From the NCBI RefSeq assembly GCF_000389635.1, contig NC_021182.1:3348001-3412000 (forward strand): a stretch of DNA of 64,000 bases. The letters run 5' to 3'. Position numbers and translations under genes: made by a program. The notes beneath the pieces are model-generated. The model saw only the letters and a program-made list of their open reading frames with translations, was not told the origin of the DNA and did no database searches. The DNA is from Clostridium pasteurianum BC1 (GTDB lineage Bacteria; Bacillota; Clostridia; Clostridiales; Clostridiaceae). Shown one piece after another: positions 8,605 through 16,534 of the stretch; the first letter of the stretch is position 1, and each line of letters begins with the position of its first letter.

Positions 8605-8943
8605 TTAGTTCTTTTGCGAAGAAGACAAGTATCTCTGTGCTAAACTCAACAAAGGAATAGCTACCTTCTTCGCTCCTGTAAAATTGGCATCTAAAAATGC
8701 ATTTACCAGCTCTTCTAATTCAGAGGGATAAGCCTCTTCCAAGTCAGTACCTTTCAATTCTGGAAATACTACAGATATTTGATTATAGAATAGATCTTTA
8801 GCTTTATCATATAAAGCAGAAGGACCCAGCTTCATTAAGTCTTGATTTATACCCAATGTTATTGCTAACTCCTTAAGTTCTTTTATTTTTCGTTCTCTTA
8901 CGGTAACCTCAATTCCTGCAACTGTTACATTTTTAGTTCTCAT
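8605..8943 (-). CDS. Tail assembly chaperone, first ORF (gpG-like)
   Basis: 112 residues, starting MRTKNVTVAGIEVTVRERKI. Position between the major tail protein and the tape measure, size and helical content fit the tail assembly chaperone that holds the tape measure during tube polymerisation. The -1 frame is open from a TAG near residue 98 to well past this stop, so the ribosome could change frame there; a candidate slip site GCAAAAG is at 8617-8611. Assignment is by synteny rather than by motif. Confidence 0.7.
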   Translation of the reverse strand: MRTKNVTVAGIEVTVRERKIKELKELAITLGINQDLMKLGPSALYDKAKDLFYNQISVVFPELKGTDLEEAYPSELEELVNAFLDANFTGAKKVAIPLLSLAQRYLSSSQKN

Positions 8944-8957
8944 TTAAAAATTCCTCC

Positions 8958-9518
8958 CTATGATGGCATAGTCAATGGACCGTTACCAGTAAATTTAAAG
9001 CTAAACTTAACTAAATCTTTTGTTTGAGTATCAATGTCAACTTCTGAAATATAAGCTTTTCCTGAATACTTTTCTGCATCTACAGAATCATCAACGATTA
9101 GACTTAAAGTAATAAGTGATCCATCAGTGATTGCATCTTGAATAGCTTTTTGTCCAATCTTATCATCTGTAACATTGAATGATCCATCTGCCTGACCAGA
9201 CCAGTCCTTTATCCCTGGGACTGAACTATCCCAGCCACCATCTCCAAAATAAGTTGCATTGATTAAGGCCTGTTTTATTGCAATCTTCCAGGCATTTAAT
9301 TTAGATACCATAGCTCCATTTGTAACATCTACCCAGTTTAATTGTTCTGTTGTATCAAATGTAGCTCCGGAAGTATGTGCTGTTGTGCAATAATATGTTT
9401 TGCCTGTATTAGTAGCTAAATCACCTATGGCATATGGATGCGTTGGTTGAAAAGCAGTTGCACCACTTAAATCTATATCTATTTTCACATTACCTTTAAT
9501 ACCTGTTTTAGTAGTCAT
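8958..9518 (-). CDS. Major tail (tube) protein with inserted CBM-like loop
   Basis: 186 residues. The ends (MTTKTGIKGNVKIDIDLS and VKFSFKFTGNGPLTM) have the pattern of siphophage tail-tube proteins. Residues about 28-66 contain an insert, YAIGDLATNTGKTYYCTTAH then TSGATFDTTEQLNWVDV, shaped like the small carbohydrate-binding module of chitinases (YxxGDxV, Yxx, H-S-G, W). It would project from the tube surface. The gene follows the tail terminator gene with a ten-base gap and a ribosome site. The tube role is well supported by context; the binding role of the insert is inferred. Confidence 0.85.
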   Translation of the reverse strand: MTTKTGIKGNVKIDIDLSGATAFQPTHPYAIGDLATNTGKTYYCTTAHTSGATFDTTEQLNWVDVTNGAMVSKLNAWKIAIKQALINATYFGDGGWDSSVPGIKDWSGQADGSFNVTDDKIGQKAIQDAITDGSLITLSLIVDDSVDAEKYSGKAYISEVDIDTQTKDLVKFSFKFTGNGPLTMPS

Positions 9519-9528
9519 ATTTTACCCC

Positions 9529-9891
9529 CTATAATTCTTTTATTATTTTAAAATTACATGAAAATTCCCATCTATTGTTAGCATCACGTCCCAAGCTTGT
9601 TGGACTTTGTATTGCTTGAATAAACGGGAATATATCACTGTTTCCATGTAAATATTTATATATACTTTGAATCCTTGCATTTGTTTCAACTTGAGAAGTA
9701 CCGCGGCACATTACCTGAAAAGTTGGCTTTTCTTCGGATGACTTATCAAAATTTAATCCCGGTTCAAATCCTCCAGTTTGATATAATGTTGTACATATAT
9801 CTGGCGAACTTGGCATTGAATTATAAAATAAATCTACCGCCAGAGTTGCTATATTTTTACTTTGCAGAGCTGCTCCTATTTCTTCTAACAT
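9529..9891 (-). CDS. Tail terminator / minor capsid 3-like protein
   Basis: 120 residues, starting MLEEIGAALQSKNIATLAVD. The pattern (IATLAVDLFYNSMPSSPDIC, TFQVMCRGTSQVETNARIQS, then WEFSCNFKIIKEL at the end) fits the phage minor capsid / tail completion family found between the gp10-like protein and the major tail protein. It would cap the tail tube and join it to the head. Its place in the standard connector order is the strongest support. Confidence 0.72.
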   Translation of the reverse strand: MLEEIGAALQSKNIATLAVDLFYNSMPSSPDICTTLYQTGGFEPGLNFDKSSEEKPTFQVMCRGTSQVETNARIQSIYKYLHGNSDIFPFIQAIQSPTSLGRDANNRWEFSCNFKIIKEL

Positions 9892-9899
9892 AAACTCAC

Positions 9900-10337
9900 C
9901 TATCCTAAATGATCTCTATTTGCTTGTGCAATATGGTCAATATAATTTTGAGAATTAGCCTTAAAAGGATCTTCAAGATATTTGGCCTTTCCCCCCTTAG
10001 GATGCTGATATTCTAAATGCTCATGTTGCTTTACTGCATATGGTTCGCTAAATCCAACAGTTCCCTGCATAATTTCTTCGTCTTGTGCATTACCGCCAGG
10101 GTTGATACCACCCTCTTTATTTCCAGTAGCTACAGTAGTACCATTTATAGTAGCACTTCCAGAACCTCTTAAATCTCCTAAATCCACAGGAGCTTCTTTT
10201 ACTGATTTACCAAGTAAGTCAAGTGTGATATCGGTAAAAGCTTTATTATTTATAACACCCATTTCTTTAAGAGCTTTATCAAAGTTCTTTTCAAGTTCCG
10301 CTAAGCCTTCAATCTGTGTCCATTCAGTATCACTCAT
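9900..10337 (-). CDS. HK97-gp10-like head-tail connector protein
   Basis: 145 residues. LAELEKNFDKALKEMG, SVKEAPVDLGDLRGSGSATI and the C-terminal HPKGGKAKYLEDPFKAN are typical of the HK97 gp10-like family, which acts at the neck in head-tail joining. A Gly/Asn-rich loop occupies about 75-90. The start overlaps the previous gene by four bases, so translation is coupled. Confidence 0.82.
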   Translation of the reverse strand: MSDTEWTQIEGLAELEKNFDKALKEMGVINNKAFTDITLDLLGKSVKEAPVDLGDLRGSGSATINGTTVATGNKEGGINPGGNAQDEEIMQGTVGFSEPYAVKQHEHLEYQHPKGGKAKYLEDPFKANSQNYIDHIAQANRDHLG

Positions 10338-10612
10338 ATTAGCACCTCATATCCTTCAATACCATCTAAGCCATTCATACTATTTATAGTAATGATAGTT
10401 CTATCGTCAAGCATATCATCATAACCAGGTTCATTCTTCATACGTATAGTAGATGTAGAACTAACCTGTTCACCTAACTTATTTCTAGTAAGTCTGATTT
10501 TATCTATTTTAAGACAAGGTGTATCTATATTTTCATATGTCTTTTCATCATAAGCATTTGTGCCGGTTGATTTTTTCCACACAACATTGGAATTAAAATA
10601 ATCTTCTATCAT
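10334..10612 (-). CDS. Head closure / minor capsid 1-like protein
   Basis: 92 residues, starting MIEDYFNSNVVWKKSTGTNA. A small beta-rich protein; the pattern (IDKIRLTRNKLGEQVSSTST, then ITINSMNGLDGIEGYEVLI) fits the stopper proteins found between the connector and the gp10-like protein in Firmicute siphophages. It overlaps both neighbours by four bases. Confidence 0.68.
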   Translation of the reverse strand: MIEDYFNSNVVWKKSTGTNAYDEKTYENIDTPCLKIDKIRLTRNKLGEQVSSTSTIRMKNEPGYDDMLDDRTIITINSMNGLDGIEGYEVLI

Positions 10613-11121
10613 GCTAGGCTCACACTCCCAAAATAAGGCTGCATAAATTCTCTTGCTTCCTGAGAATACAAAAGCATATTTTTGCCATTACCATAATTTT
10701 CACTCATACCACCATTAAAACTGAATGATTTTACACCTTGTCTTTGAAGTTCAATACGTTTTGGAACACCTTTTAAAAGTGCAAGAGCTTCTTCACAAAC
10801 AGCATTTTTCACATTATCAGTTACAGCAGGCTCAACATACCAGTAGCCATAAAAATGAGCGTCTATAGTTAAACTCATATACTGCCAATATCTATAATCA
10901 GTTTCAAGTGCTCTTGGGAACTCCATAGATTGATAATAATTAGCTTTAACGCCTTTAATGGGTAATCTATCTAGCTTTTTACTTGCCATTATAAGTGCTT
11001 TAGCCTTATTATCATCAGTGGCATTTTCCCAAGCATCAGAATAAAGCCTATCATCAAAATAGGTTTGTGCTGTAGGTACGTCAATATAACTATTAGTACC
11101 TACAACAAGATTTACAGCCAT
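10609..11121 (-). CDS. Head-tail adaptor (DnaT-like family phage connector)
   Basis: 170 residues. NSYIDVPTAQTYFDDRLYSD, then KALIMASKKLDRLPIKG and MEFPRALETDY, fit the phage family often labelled DnaT-like, in fact an all-helical head-tail adaptor next to the capsid gene. It follows the capsid and a small ORF and overlaps the stopper gene. Assignment is by family pattern and synteny. Confidence 0.75.
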   Translation of the reverse strand: MAVNLVVGTNSYIDVPTAQTYFDDRLYSDAWENATDDNKAKALIMASKKLDRLPIKGVKANYYQSMEFPRALETDYRYWQYMSLTIDAHFYGYWYVEPAVTDNVKNAVCEEALALLKGVPKRIELQRQGVKSFSFNGGMSENYGNGKNMLLYSQEAREFMQPYFGSVSLA

Positions 11122-11122
11122 A

Positions 11123-11347
11123 TTACTTCACCTCTTTTACTGGTGCTCCTGTTTCTAATAGATATTTGCCTATGAGATTATCAAGCTTTGTGCCCTTCTT
11201 ATATTCAAGAAAATGTCCTTTATAGGTTACCTTACAATCTTCTTTGATGATATAAGAAGAAGGTTTTTCAACTGGTTTGTTTTCAGTTTCTTCAATAACA
11301 GAATCATCAGAAGATTTCTCCTCCGCTTTTTCATCAATCTTAGACAT
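11123..11347 (-). CDS. Small phage protein of unknown function between capsid and adaptor
   Basis: 74 residues. The first ~30 are very acidic and Ser-rich (EKAEEKSSDDSVIEETENK), then a short beta-rich part (CKVTYKGHFLEYKKGTKLDN). It overlaps the capsid gene end by eight bases and is followed after one base by the adaptor gene, so it is part of the head operon. It may be a capsid-associated protein or a connector accessory; I do not recognise a family. Confidence 0.7.
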   Translation of the reverse strand: MSKIDEKAEEKSSDDSVIEETENKPVEKPSSYIIKEDCKVTYKGHFLEYKKGTKLDNLIGKYLLETGAPVKEVK

Positions 11348-12581
11348 GTTCTATCACCGCCGCTCTCTTGTACTGTGCTGCAGCTCCAGTCAATGCATCT
11401 GTAGGTACTGCATAGTCACCAACCCAGCTCCAAGCACTAGAAATTACTTGTTGTAATCTATCAATTGGTGGTCTGTGTATGAAGGCAACACCATCAACCA
11501 TAGAAACAATACCTGAGTCTCTAGCTTCTGCAAAATTTGCTTCACCAAGTAATTCTCCAAATCCTTGAAGTGGTCCTTCAATAAGAGCGTCAGCACCGAC
11601 AACCATAGGTCTTCTTACAGTTAATGCACCATTAGCTACAGTTGGAGCCTCAGTATTTCTTACCCAGTCAATCCCTGCGAATCTACCAATAGATAAGCTA
11701 CCCCACACAGGAGAATCTTGTCTACCTTGTAGTGCCTGCTTAAAGTCTGCATCTGCAAATAGTTGTCTTTCAGTAACAGCATCAATATGGGCTGCATAGT
11801 AACCTCCAAAACTAGGTACATTATTTTGTCTTAAAGCAGCTACAGCATCAAGGAATATTGCAAGTGTAGCACTATCACCAGCAATAAGTTTCTTTGTATC
11901 AGCTCTTGCATTAGGTCTAAATATCTGTGGTGCATTAACAGCAACCACAGGGTCACTATCCACCCACGTTGCAGCAGTTCCAAGGGTTAATGTTTTAGTT
12001 CCAACATTAACAGCTACAACAGTATTTGCATTACCACTTACCACTACAGGTATAGGGTTTCCGGCCCCTACTGCAGTTTGTACTCCATTAACAAGTTGTG
12101 TAGTAAATCCAGTAACATCATTTACTACCAATGCAGTAATCGCAGAGCCAGCACCAACGGCATAGGTATTTCCACTTGAATATGCACCATAGAGTTTATT
12201 TCTGCATATTCTATTAACTGTTTGACCGGCATTAATACCAAGTTTCATATTGTCCTCTAAGAATTTAGAAGATAATCCAATTTTACTTGTTAACATATTA
12301 GTGTCCATGGCATTACCATATTGATTAAGTGTCATTGCATATTGTTCGATAGAGTAGCTCTGTGGCGTTGGATCAGAACCAGGTGTTAAAGGTGTTTCCG
12401 CTGTAGAAAGTAATCCAGTCCTTGTAAATAGAACTGTTTCACCTAAGTTTCCCTGGAATGGTCTTTGTGTTGCTAAGTTTCTGTATAAAAAGTTTGGTAG
12501 CAAGGCCTCCTGGAATGTTCTATCCAAAATACCATTTTGTATCATTGCTGCTATTGCAGCAGGAAAAGCATTTACTGACAT
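11340..12581 (-). CDS. Major capsid protein (N4-gp56-like family)
   Basis: 413 residues. The start MSVNAFPAAIAAMIQNGIL, then GETVLFTRTGLLSTAETPLT, fits the large capsid family that includes N4 gp56-like coat proteins, used here after a GP20-type scaffold. Residues about 150-225 are a Val/Ala/Thr-rich beta insert, probably a surface domain. The C-terminal part has AAVAALRQNNVPSFGGYYAA and GFGELLGEANFAEARDSGIV. It has somewhat higher GC than the neighbours, common for capsid genes. Placed directly downstream of the scaffold gene with a clear ribosome site. Confidence 0.88.
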   Translation of the reverse strand: MSVNAFPAAIAAMIQNGILDRTFQEALLPNFLYRNLATQRPFQGNLGETVLFTRTGLLSTAETPLTPGSDPTPQSYSIEQYAMTLNQYGNAMDTNMLTSKIGLSSKFLEDNMKLGINAGQTVNRICRNKLYGAYSSGNTYAVGAGSAITALVVNDVTGFTTQLVNGVQTAVGAGNPIPVVVSGNANTVVAVNVGTKTLTLGTAATWVDSDPVVAVNAPQIFRPNARADTKKLIAGDSATLAIFLDAVAALRQNNVPSFGGYYAAHIDAVTERQLFADADFKQALQGRQDSPVWGSLSIGRFAGIDWVRNTEAPTVANGALTVRRPMVVGADALIEGPLQGFGELLGEANFAEARDSGIVSMVDGVAFIHRPPIDRLQQVISSAWSWVGDYAVPTDALTGAAAQYKRAAVIEHV

Positions 12582-12611
12582 ATTATTTCCTCCTTAATTT
12601 TCTTAATATAG

Positions 12612-13196
12612 TTAAAAAAAACGGTGTATACCATATTTACCCATTTCCTTTTGATAATCTTCTTTGCTTGCATTTCTAAAATCTGTTTTTACTGGATCAC
12701 CACCCCCAGCAGGGTTAGCCCCTGGTGATGGATTAACAGTAGACTGAAATAAATCCTTATAACCTTCTTGCAATCCCTTTATTTGCTCATCTAAACCAAT
12801 AACAGAACCATTATCACCTAACTGCAATTTTGATTTATCAATCTTTCCAGTAAGTAAATCTGCATATTTAGCATTGTTATTTACAAGTCCAAGTTTAATA
12901 GCACTATCAAGTGTAATATCCTTGATTTTGCCATTTAAAGCCTCATTATCTGTTTTCATAGTTTCAATCTGTGCAAGTAAATCTTCATTACCCTTTGCTG
13001 CTTTCTCAAAATCCTTTAGTTGACCATTAAGTGTACCCACTTGAGTTTTGTAAGTTTCATTTTGAGTGTTTATTTCATCAAATTTATTCTTAGGAATATA
13101 GCTTCCATCAGAAACAACATCAATTTTGTTTTCTCCTAATTTTTCAGTAACCTGGTTATATAATTCTTCACCAAGTATTTTCTTTAAATCTGCCAT
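12612..13196 (-). CDS. Capsid scaffolding protein (GP20 family)
   Basis: 194 residues. MADLKKILGEELYNQVTEKL and IPKNKFDEINTQNETYKTQV are the standard N-terminus of Phage_GP20 minor structural/scaffold proteins. A coiled coil spans about 45-95, followed by LDSAIKLGLVNNNAKYADLL, a Pro/Gly-rich linker near residue 155 and a basic C-terminus. It stands directly before the capsid gene, as expected for an internal scaffold removed during head maturation. Confidence 0.9.
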   Translation of the reverse strand: MADLKKILGEELYNQVTEKLGENKIDVVSDGSYIPKNKFDEINTQNETYKTQVGTLNGQLKDFEKAAKGNEDLLAQIETMKTDNEALNGKIKDITLDSAIKLGLVNNNAKYADLLTGKIDKSKLQLGDNGSVIGLDEQIKGLQEGYKDLFQSTVNPSPGANPAGGGDPVKTDFRNASKEDYQKEMGKYGIHRFF

Positions 13197-13241
13197 TTTG
13201 ATATTCTCCTTTCATATAAAAAAGTGTAAAAATAAAAAACC

Positions 13242-13697
13242 TTATTTCCAAAGCTCTACTTCTTCCCAATCTTCTGTTAACATATCGGCTTGGCTTGGTT
13301 GCCAAGGTACTACGTAATCATCTGCTGTTTTTATTGCTATAAACCCTAATTTTAACCAACCCAGTAGTAAATTACGGTGCTTTGGATTCCATTCTGCAGC
13401 TGTTACATAGGATAAAAACATATTTTTACCATTCCATCCCCTACGCTTAACGGCTTTACCATGCTTTAATAATTCCAGTGCATAGCCGAAACTATTTTTA
13501 ACACTCACATCTTCACTGAATTCAATTGGTATATCCTTACCGTCAATTTCAAGACTTTTAGGAGCTATCTCTAAAGTAAGTTTTGGAGCTTCCATAGCAC
13601 TTTGAGATAGCTTCAAAGACGTAACTCTTGTTATTGGCTTATCATCTATAAAGACCCTAGTTTTTACTCCATCAGATATTATTTTTACTTTTGACAT
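13242..13697 (-). CDS. Tad2-like (DUF2829) domain fused to an N-terminal phage beta domain; candidate Thoeris inhibitor
   Basis: 151 residues in two parts. Residues 1-65 are a small beta domain (VKIISDGVKTRVFIDDKPIT). Residues about 70-151 match the DUF2829 pattern: FGYALELLKHGKAVKRRGWN, GKNMFLSY, then IAIKTADDYVVPWQPSQADM and LTEDWEEVE. DUF2829 proteins include Tad2, which protects phages from Thoeris by sequestering the gcADPR signal. It is translationally coupled (TAATG) between a membrane peptide and the scaffold gene, so it would be made with the virion genes. Family membership is clear to me; anti-Thoeris activity and the meaning of the fusion are inferred. Confidence 0.75.
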   Translation of the reverse strand: MSKVKIISDGVKTRVFIDDKPITRVTSLKLSQSAMEAPKLTLEIAPKSLEIDGKDIPIEFSEDVSVKNSFGYALELLKHGKAVKRRGWNGKNMFLSYVTAAEWNPKHRNLLLGWLKLGFIAIKTADDYVVPWQPSQADMLTEDWEEVELWK

Positions 13698-13939
13698 TAT
13701 AATCCAGCCTTCCTTTGCTCAGCTTCCATAGATTTATTTATAGTTTTCACTATTTCTTTACTATCTAGCTGAATAGATATTTTAGGCGTGTTCATCTGCT
13801 TTACTTGTCTTTCCAGTTCCTTATTTGTTTCTCTCATTTCTTCATTGAATTTATCAGCTTTATGATTTACATGCATATCATAAATACATGACGCAATCAT
13901 AAACAAACCAGCTAAATCAATAATAATTGTTTTAATCAA
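13697..13939 (-). CDS. Small membrane-anchored coiled-coil protein in head operon
   Basis: 80 residues. The first ~20 form a membrane helix (IKTIIIDLAGLFMIASCIYD), followed by a charged coiled coil (KADKFNEEMRETNKELERQV) and a Lys/Gln-rich end. It overlaps the MuF-like gene by four bases and the Tad2-like gene by one, so the three are translated together. Function unknown. Its membrane anchor is unusual for a head-module gene and may link it to the neighbouring defence-related gene. Confidence 0.7.
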   Translation of the reverse strand: MIKTIIIDLAGLFMIASCIYDMHVNHKADKFNEEMRETNKELERQVKQMNTPKISIQLDSKEIVKTINKSMEAEQRKAGL

Positions 13940-14994
13940 TCTCCCTCACCACCTTGTCTTAAACTTCTATAACTACTCAATAAATTTTGGTACTTATTAT
14001 TGTTTAGATTTTTATTTCTTCTAAAACTAGCAAAATTCTTAGGTGTATCCTGTGGCATTGCTAATTTGTATCTTTGCCACTGATCCCTATCATTTCTCAG
14101 CTTAATTTTTTCCTTTTGCTGGTTATTATAAGTTTCCAAAACCTTTTTATCTTTTTCGGATAGTTCAAAAGGTCTATTACTAAACTCAATATCTTTGTCA
14201 AAGTTATCTGCCAAACTTTCAATATAAGGGAAAAGTCTATGAGCACAATTTGGATGAATATTTGCAAATTCACCGTTAAAGGCAACACTTAAAGATGGAA
14301 ATCTAGTATCTTTACCACTAATGGAATAAACACGCCCTTGATATAAAGCACATATAGCGCACGTAGGCGAATGTTCTGTCATTTGTACTAAATCATAGCC
14401 AAGCTCTGTAAGTTGGTTTGTAGTCGCTGTATTCGTTGTTTCTGTGGTAGTAGAACGTGCCACAGTAGAAGCATAAGCATCTAAGCTTATCATTCTTCCT
14501 CTTTTATCCTTAATACCATTAAATCCTTGGTCAATAAGCATATTAACCAAATTCTTTTTACATTCTTGGACAGTTTGACCAGTGGCAATTTTTTGTGATA
14601 CTGCATCAAGTCCAGCTTTTCTTATTGCATCAGATATTTGTCTACCAACAAAGTTATTTGCATCCTGAAGATCTTGGAAAAAATTCTTAGCAATAACAGC
14701 TATAGCTCCAGTATGAAGTTTTGAAAATCCGGTAGCTTGAATTTGTTCACCTTTGTCTTTTAAGTCTTGCAAAACCTCATCAATAGTATCTTTATAATAA
14801 GATTCAACTATCTCATTAGTCAGATTATAGGCTTGACTAGTTAACTCAGATAATATTTGATTTACCTGGAACAATAAGCTTTTCTGATAAGTTACTAAGT
14901 TCCCTATAGCCTCTTTTTCAGCTATAGTTTTTACAAGGTCCTGCTTCGCCTTTTGATATATTTCAATAAGTTTTTGGACTAATTTATCACTCAT
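13936..14994 (-). CDS. Phage minor head protein (minor capsid 2 / MuF-like)
   Basis: 352 residues. The helical N-terminal half (EIYQKAKQDLVKTIAEKEAI) leads to the conserved C-terminal motif QMTEHSPTCAICALYQGRVY then FNGEFANIHPNCAHRLFPYI, with Cys and His residues typical of the Phage_min_cap2/MuF group. The protein binds near the portal and may be ejected with DNA. The start abuts the portal stop; the end overlaps the next gene by four bases. Confidence 0.88.
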   Translation of the reverse strand: MSDKLVQKLIEIYQKAKQDLVKTIAEKEAIGNLVTYQKSLLFQVNQILSELTSQAYNLTNEIVESYYKDTIDEVLQDLKDKGEQIQATGFSKLHTGAIAVIAKNFFQDLQDANNFVGRQISDAIRKAGLDAVSQKIATGQTVQECKKNLVNMLIDQGFNGIKDKRGRMISLDAYASTVARSTTTETTNTATTNQLTELGYDLVQMTEHSPTCAICALYQGRVYSISGKDTRFPSLSVAFNGEFANIHPNCAHRLFPYIESLADNFDKDIEFSNRPFELSEKDKKVLETYNNQQKEKIKLRNDRDQWQRYKLAMPQDTPKNFASFRRNKNLNNNKYQNLLSSYRSLRQGGEGD

Positions 14995-16520
14995 TAGTCA
15001 GCACCGCCCATATTCATATGATTTTTATTATTGTTGTTCGGATCAGTGTTCACAGCGGTACTGGAAAATGGGAAGTTTTGACCGCTCATAGGATTAGTCC
15101 TAGCCTCGTCTTCATTAATTCTATCAATTTCAAGCTGAGTATCAATATCATTGGTGTTATCAAGCTGTTGCACCGCTCTAAATTGTGAAATTGTTGGTTT
15201 AGAACCAGTTCTAATTTGCATTACCTGAGCCATTTCTTGTGGATCTTCTGGAAGACCATCCTTCCAAATAATGCTTATAGGCTTATCTGACAAATCAACT
15301 ATACCTTCACCACCAAGCTGAGAACATAATTTTAGAGCCTTCTTAAGCGCTGTATCCATTCTCATTCTAATTCGATTGACCTTTGCCAGTGGTGACATCA
15401 TTAAACGTCTTAGTGCTATTCCAGAAAGATTACCAGTACCCATACTTTGGCCACTCATATCTCCAAAAATGGTATTGCCCATTTCTGAAATTGTATATAA
15501 CAGGTTAATAAGTTTATTGATAATTGTAAAATTTGCATTAAGCTGAGCATCCCAGGTAACATACTCCACGGGTGGATCATCAGTAGAGTCCCTAGGAAAA
15601 TAATTCCCCATTTTTAGTGCGTATTGTCCTGTTCTTGGGTCTTTTTCTATTGCAGTACTTGGGCCTTGAACGGAAGGAGCTGCATGTTTATCCAAAATTC
15701 TTGCGACCTGACTTACTCTAACCTCCAATTCAGAAATCAAACTACTTATATCGTCATAATCATTAAGCCCAGTAATTCTATCACTGGTAATTATATTGGA
15801 TACCTGAACAATTGCAAAATTATTTAAACCAGTTTGCTTTACGTCACTAGATATTAGTTCTTTTATTCTAGTAGGAGTACCGTTTTCTAATTTATATAAT
15901 TTTTCTTCATAGCTGCCTTTGCTATGGATTTGAACCTTTAGAAAGCTTTCTTTTTCGCTTGTGGAGGTAAAAAACTGTTGCCAAAAACCTGTTTTTTGTG
16001 GAGCCTTAACCTCAAAAGTCCATGCTAAAACATGATATTGAATCTTTTTCACATTATCAGCAGACACTATAGGGAACCATATTGAAGGCTGAGTAACATC
16101 TATTCTTCCAGCTCCAGTGTCAGTATCTTTATAAATAAAAAACAGCCCATCTCCATAACGACTAATATCAATCGTATTTTCATAGGCTGTGTTTATTAAA
16201 TCTGAGCTTTCAACTATAGAATCTACAGTCTTTTGTTCAACACTTGACCTTTCATCAATTTTAATTTGTGGTGCTTCACCTAAAAGAAGATCCGCTGTCT
16301 TAAGACTAATGATCTTTTGGAAATTTGCCAGTACCGCATAACTAATTATATCTTGAAAATTACCGATAACGCGCTCAATCCTATGGAACTGGTCAGCGTA
16401 AACAGCTGTATGGTCACCTTCAAACAATCTTTTATTAGTTTGGTACTGCTGCAATCTATCAGTTTCATTTTGTGGCGGCCACGGTTGGTCTATATCTAAA
16501 AAACTTAAGTCTGTTAACAA
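14994..16520 (-). CDS. Portal protein (SPP1 gp6-like)
   Basis: 508 residues. LQQYQTNKRLFEGDHTAVYA at the N-terminus and the helical stem region with MSPLAKVNRIRMRMDTALKK, followed by ISIIWKDGLPEDPQEMAQVM, are typical of SPP1-type portals that form the dodecameric DNA channel. The Asn-rich C-terminus is variable. It lies directly after the large terminase and before the MuF-like gene, the classical order. Confidence 0.9.
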   Translation of the reverse strand: MLTDLSFLDIDQPWPPQNETDRLQQYQTNKRLFEGDHTAVYADQFHRIERVIGNFQDIISYAVLANFQKIISLKTADLLLGEAPQIKIDERSSVEQKTVDSIVESSDLINTAYENTIDISRYGDGLFFIYKDTDTGAGRIDVTQPSIWFPIVSADNVKKIQYHVLAWTFEVKAPQKTGFWQQFFTSTSEKESFLKVQIHSKGSYEEKLYKLENGTPTRIKELISSDVKQTGLNNFAIVQVSNIITSDRITGLNDYDDISSLISELEVRVSQVARILDKHAAPSVQGPSTAIEKDPRTGQYALKMGNYFPRDSTDDPPVEYVTWDAQLNANFTIINKLINLLYTISEMGNTIFGDMSGQSMGTGNLSGIALRRLMMSPLAKVNRIRMRMDTALKKALKLCSQLGGEGIVDLSDKPISIIWKDGLPEDPQEMAQVMQIRTGSKPTISQFRAVQQLDNTNDIDTQLEIDRINEDEARTNPMSGQNFPFSSTAVNTDPNNNNKNHMNMGGAD

Positions 16521-16534
16521 AATTTCACCTCCCT

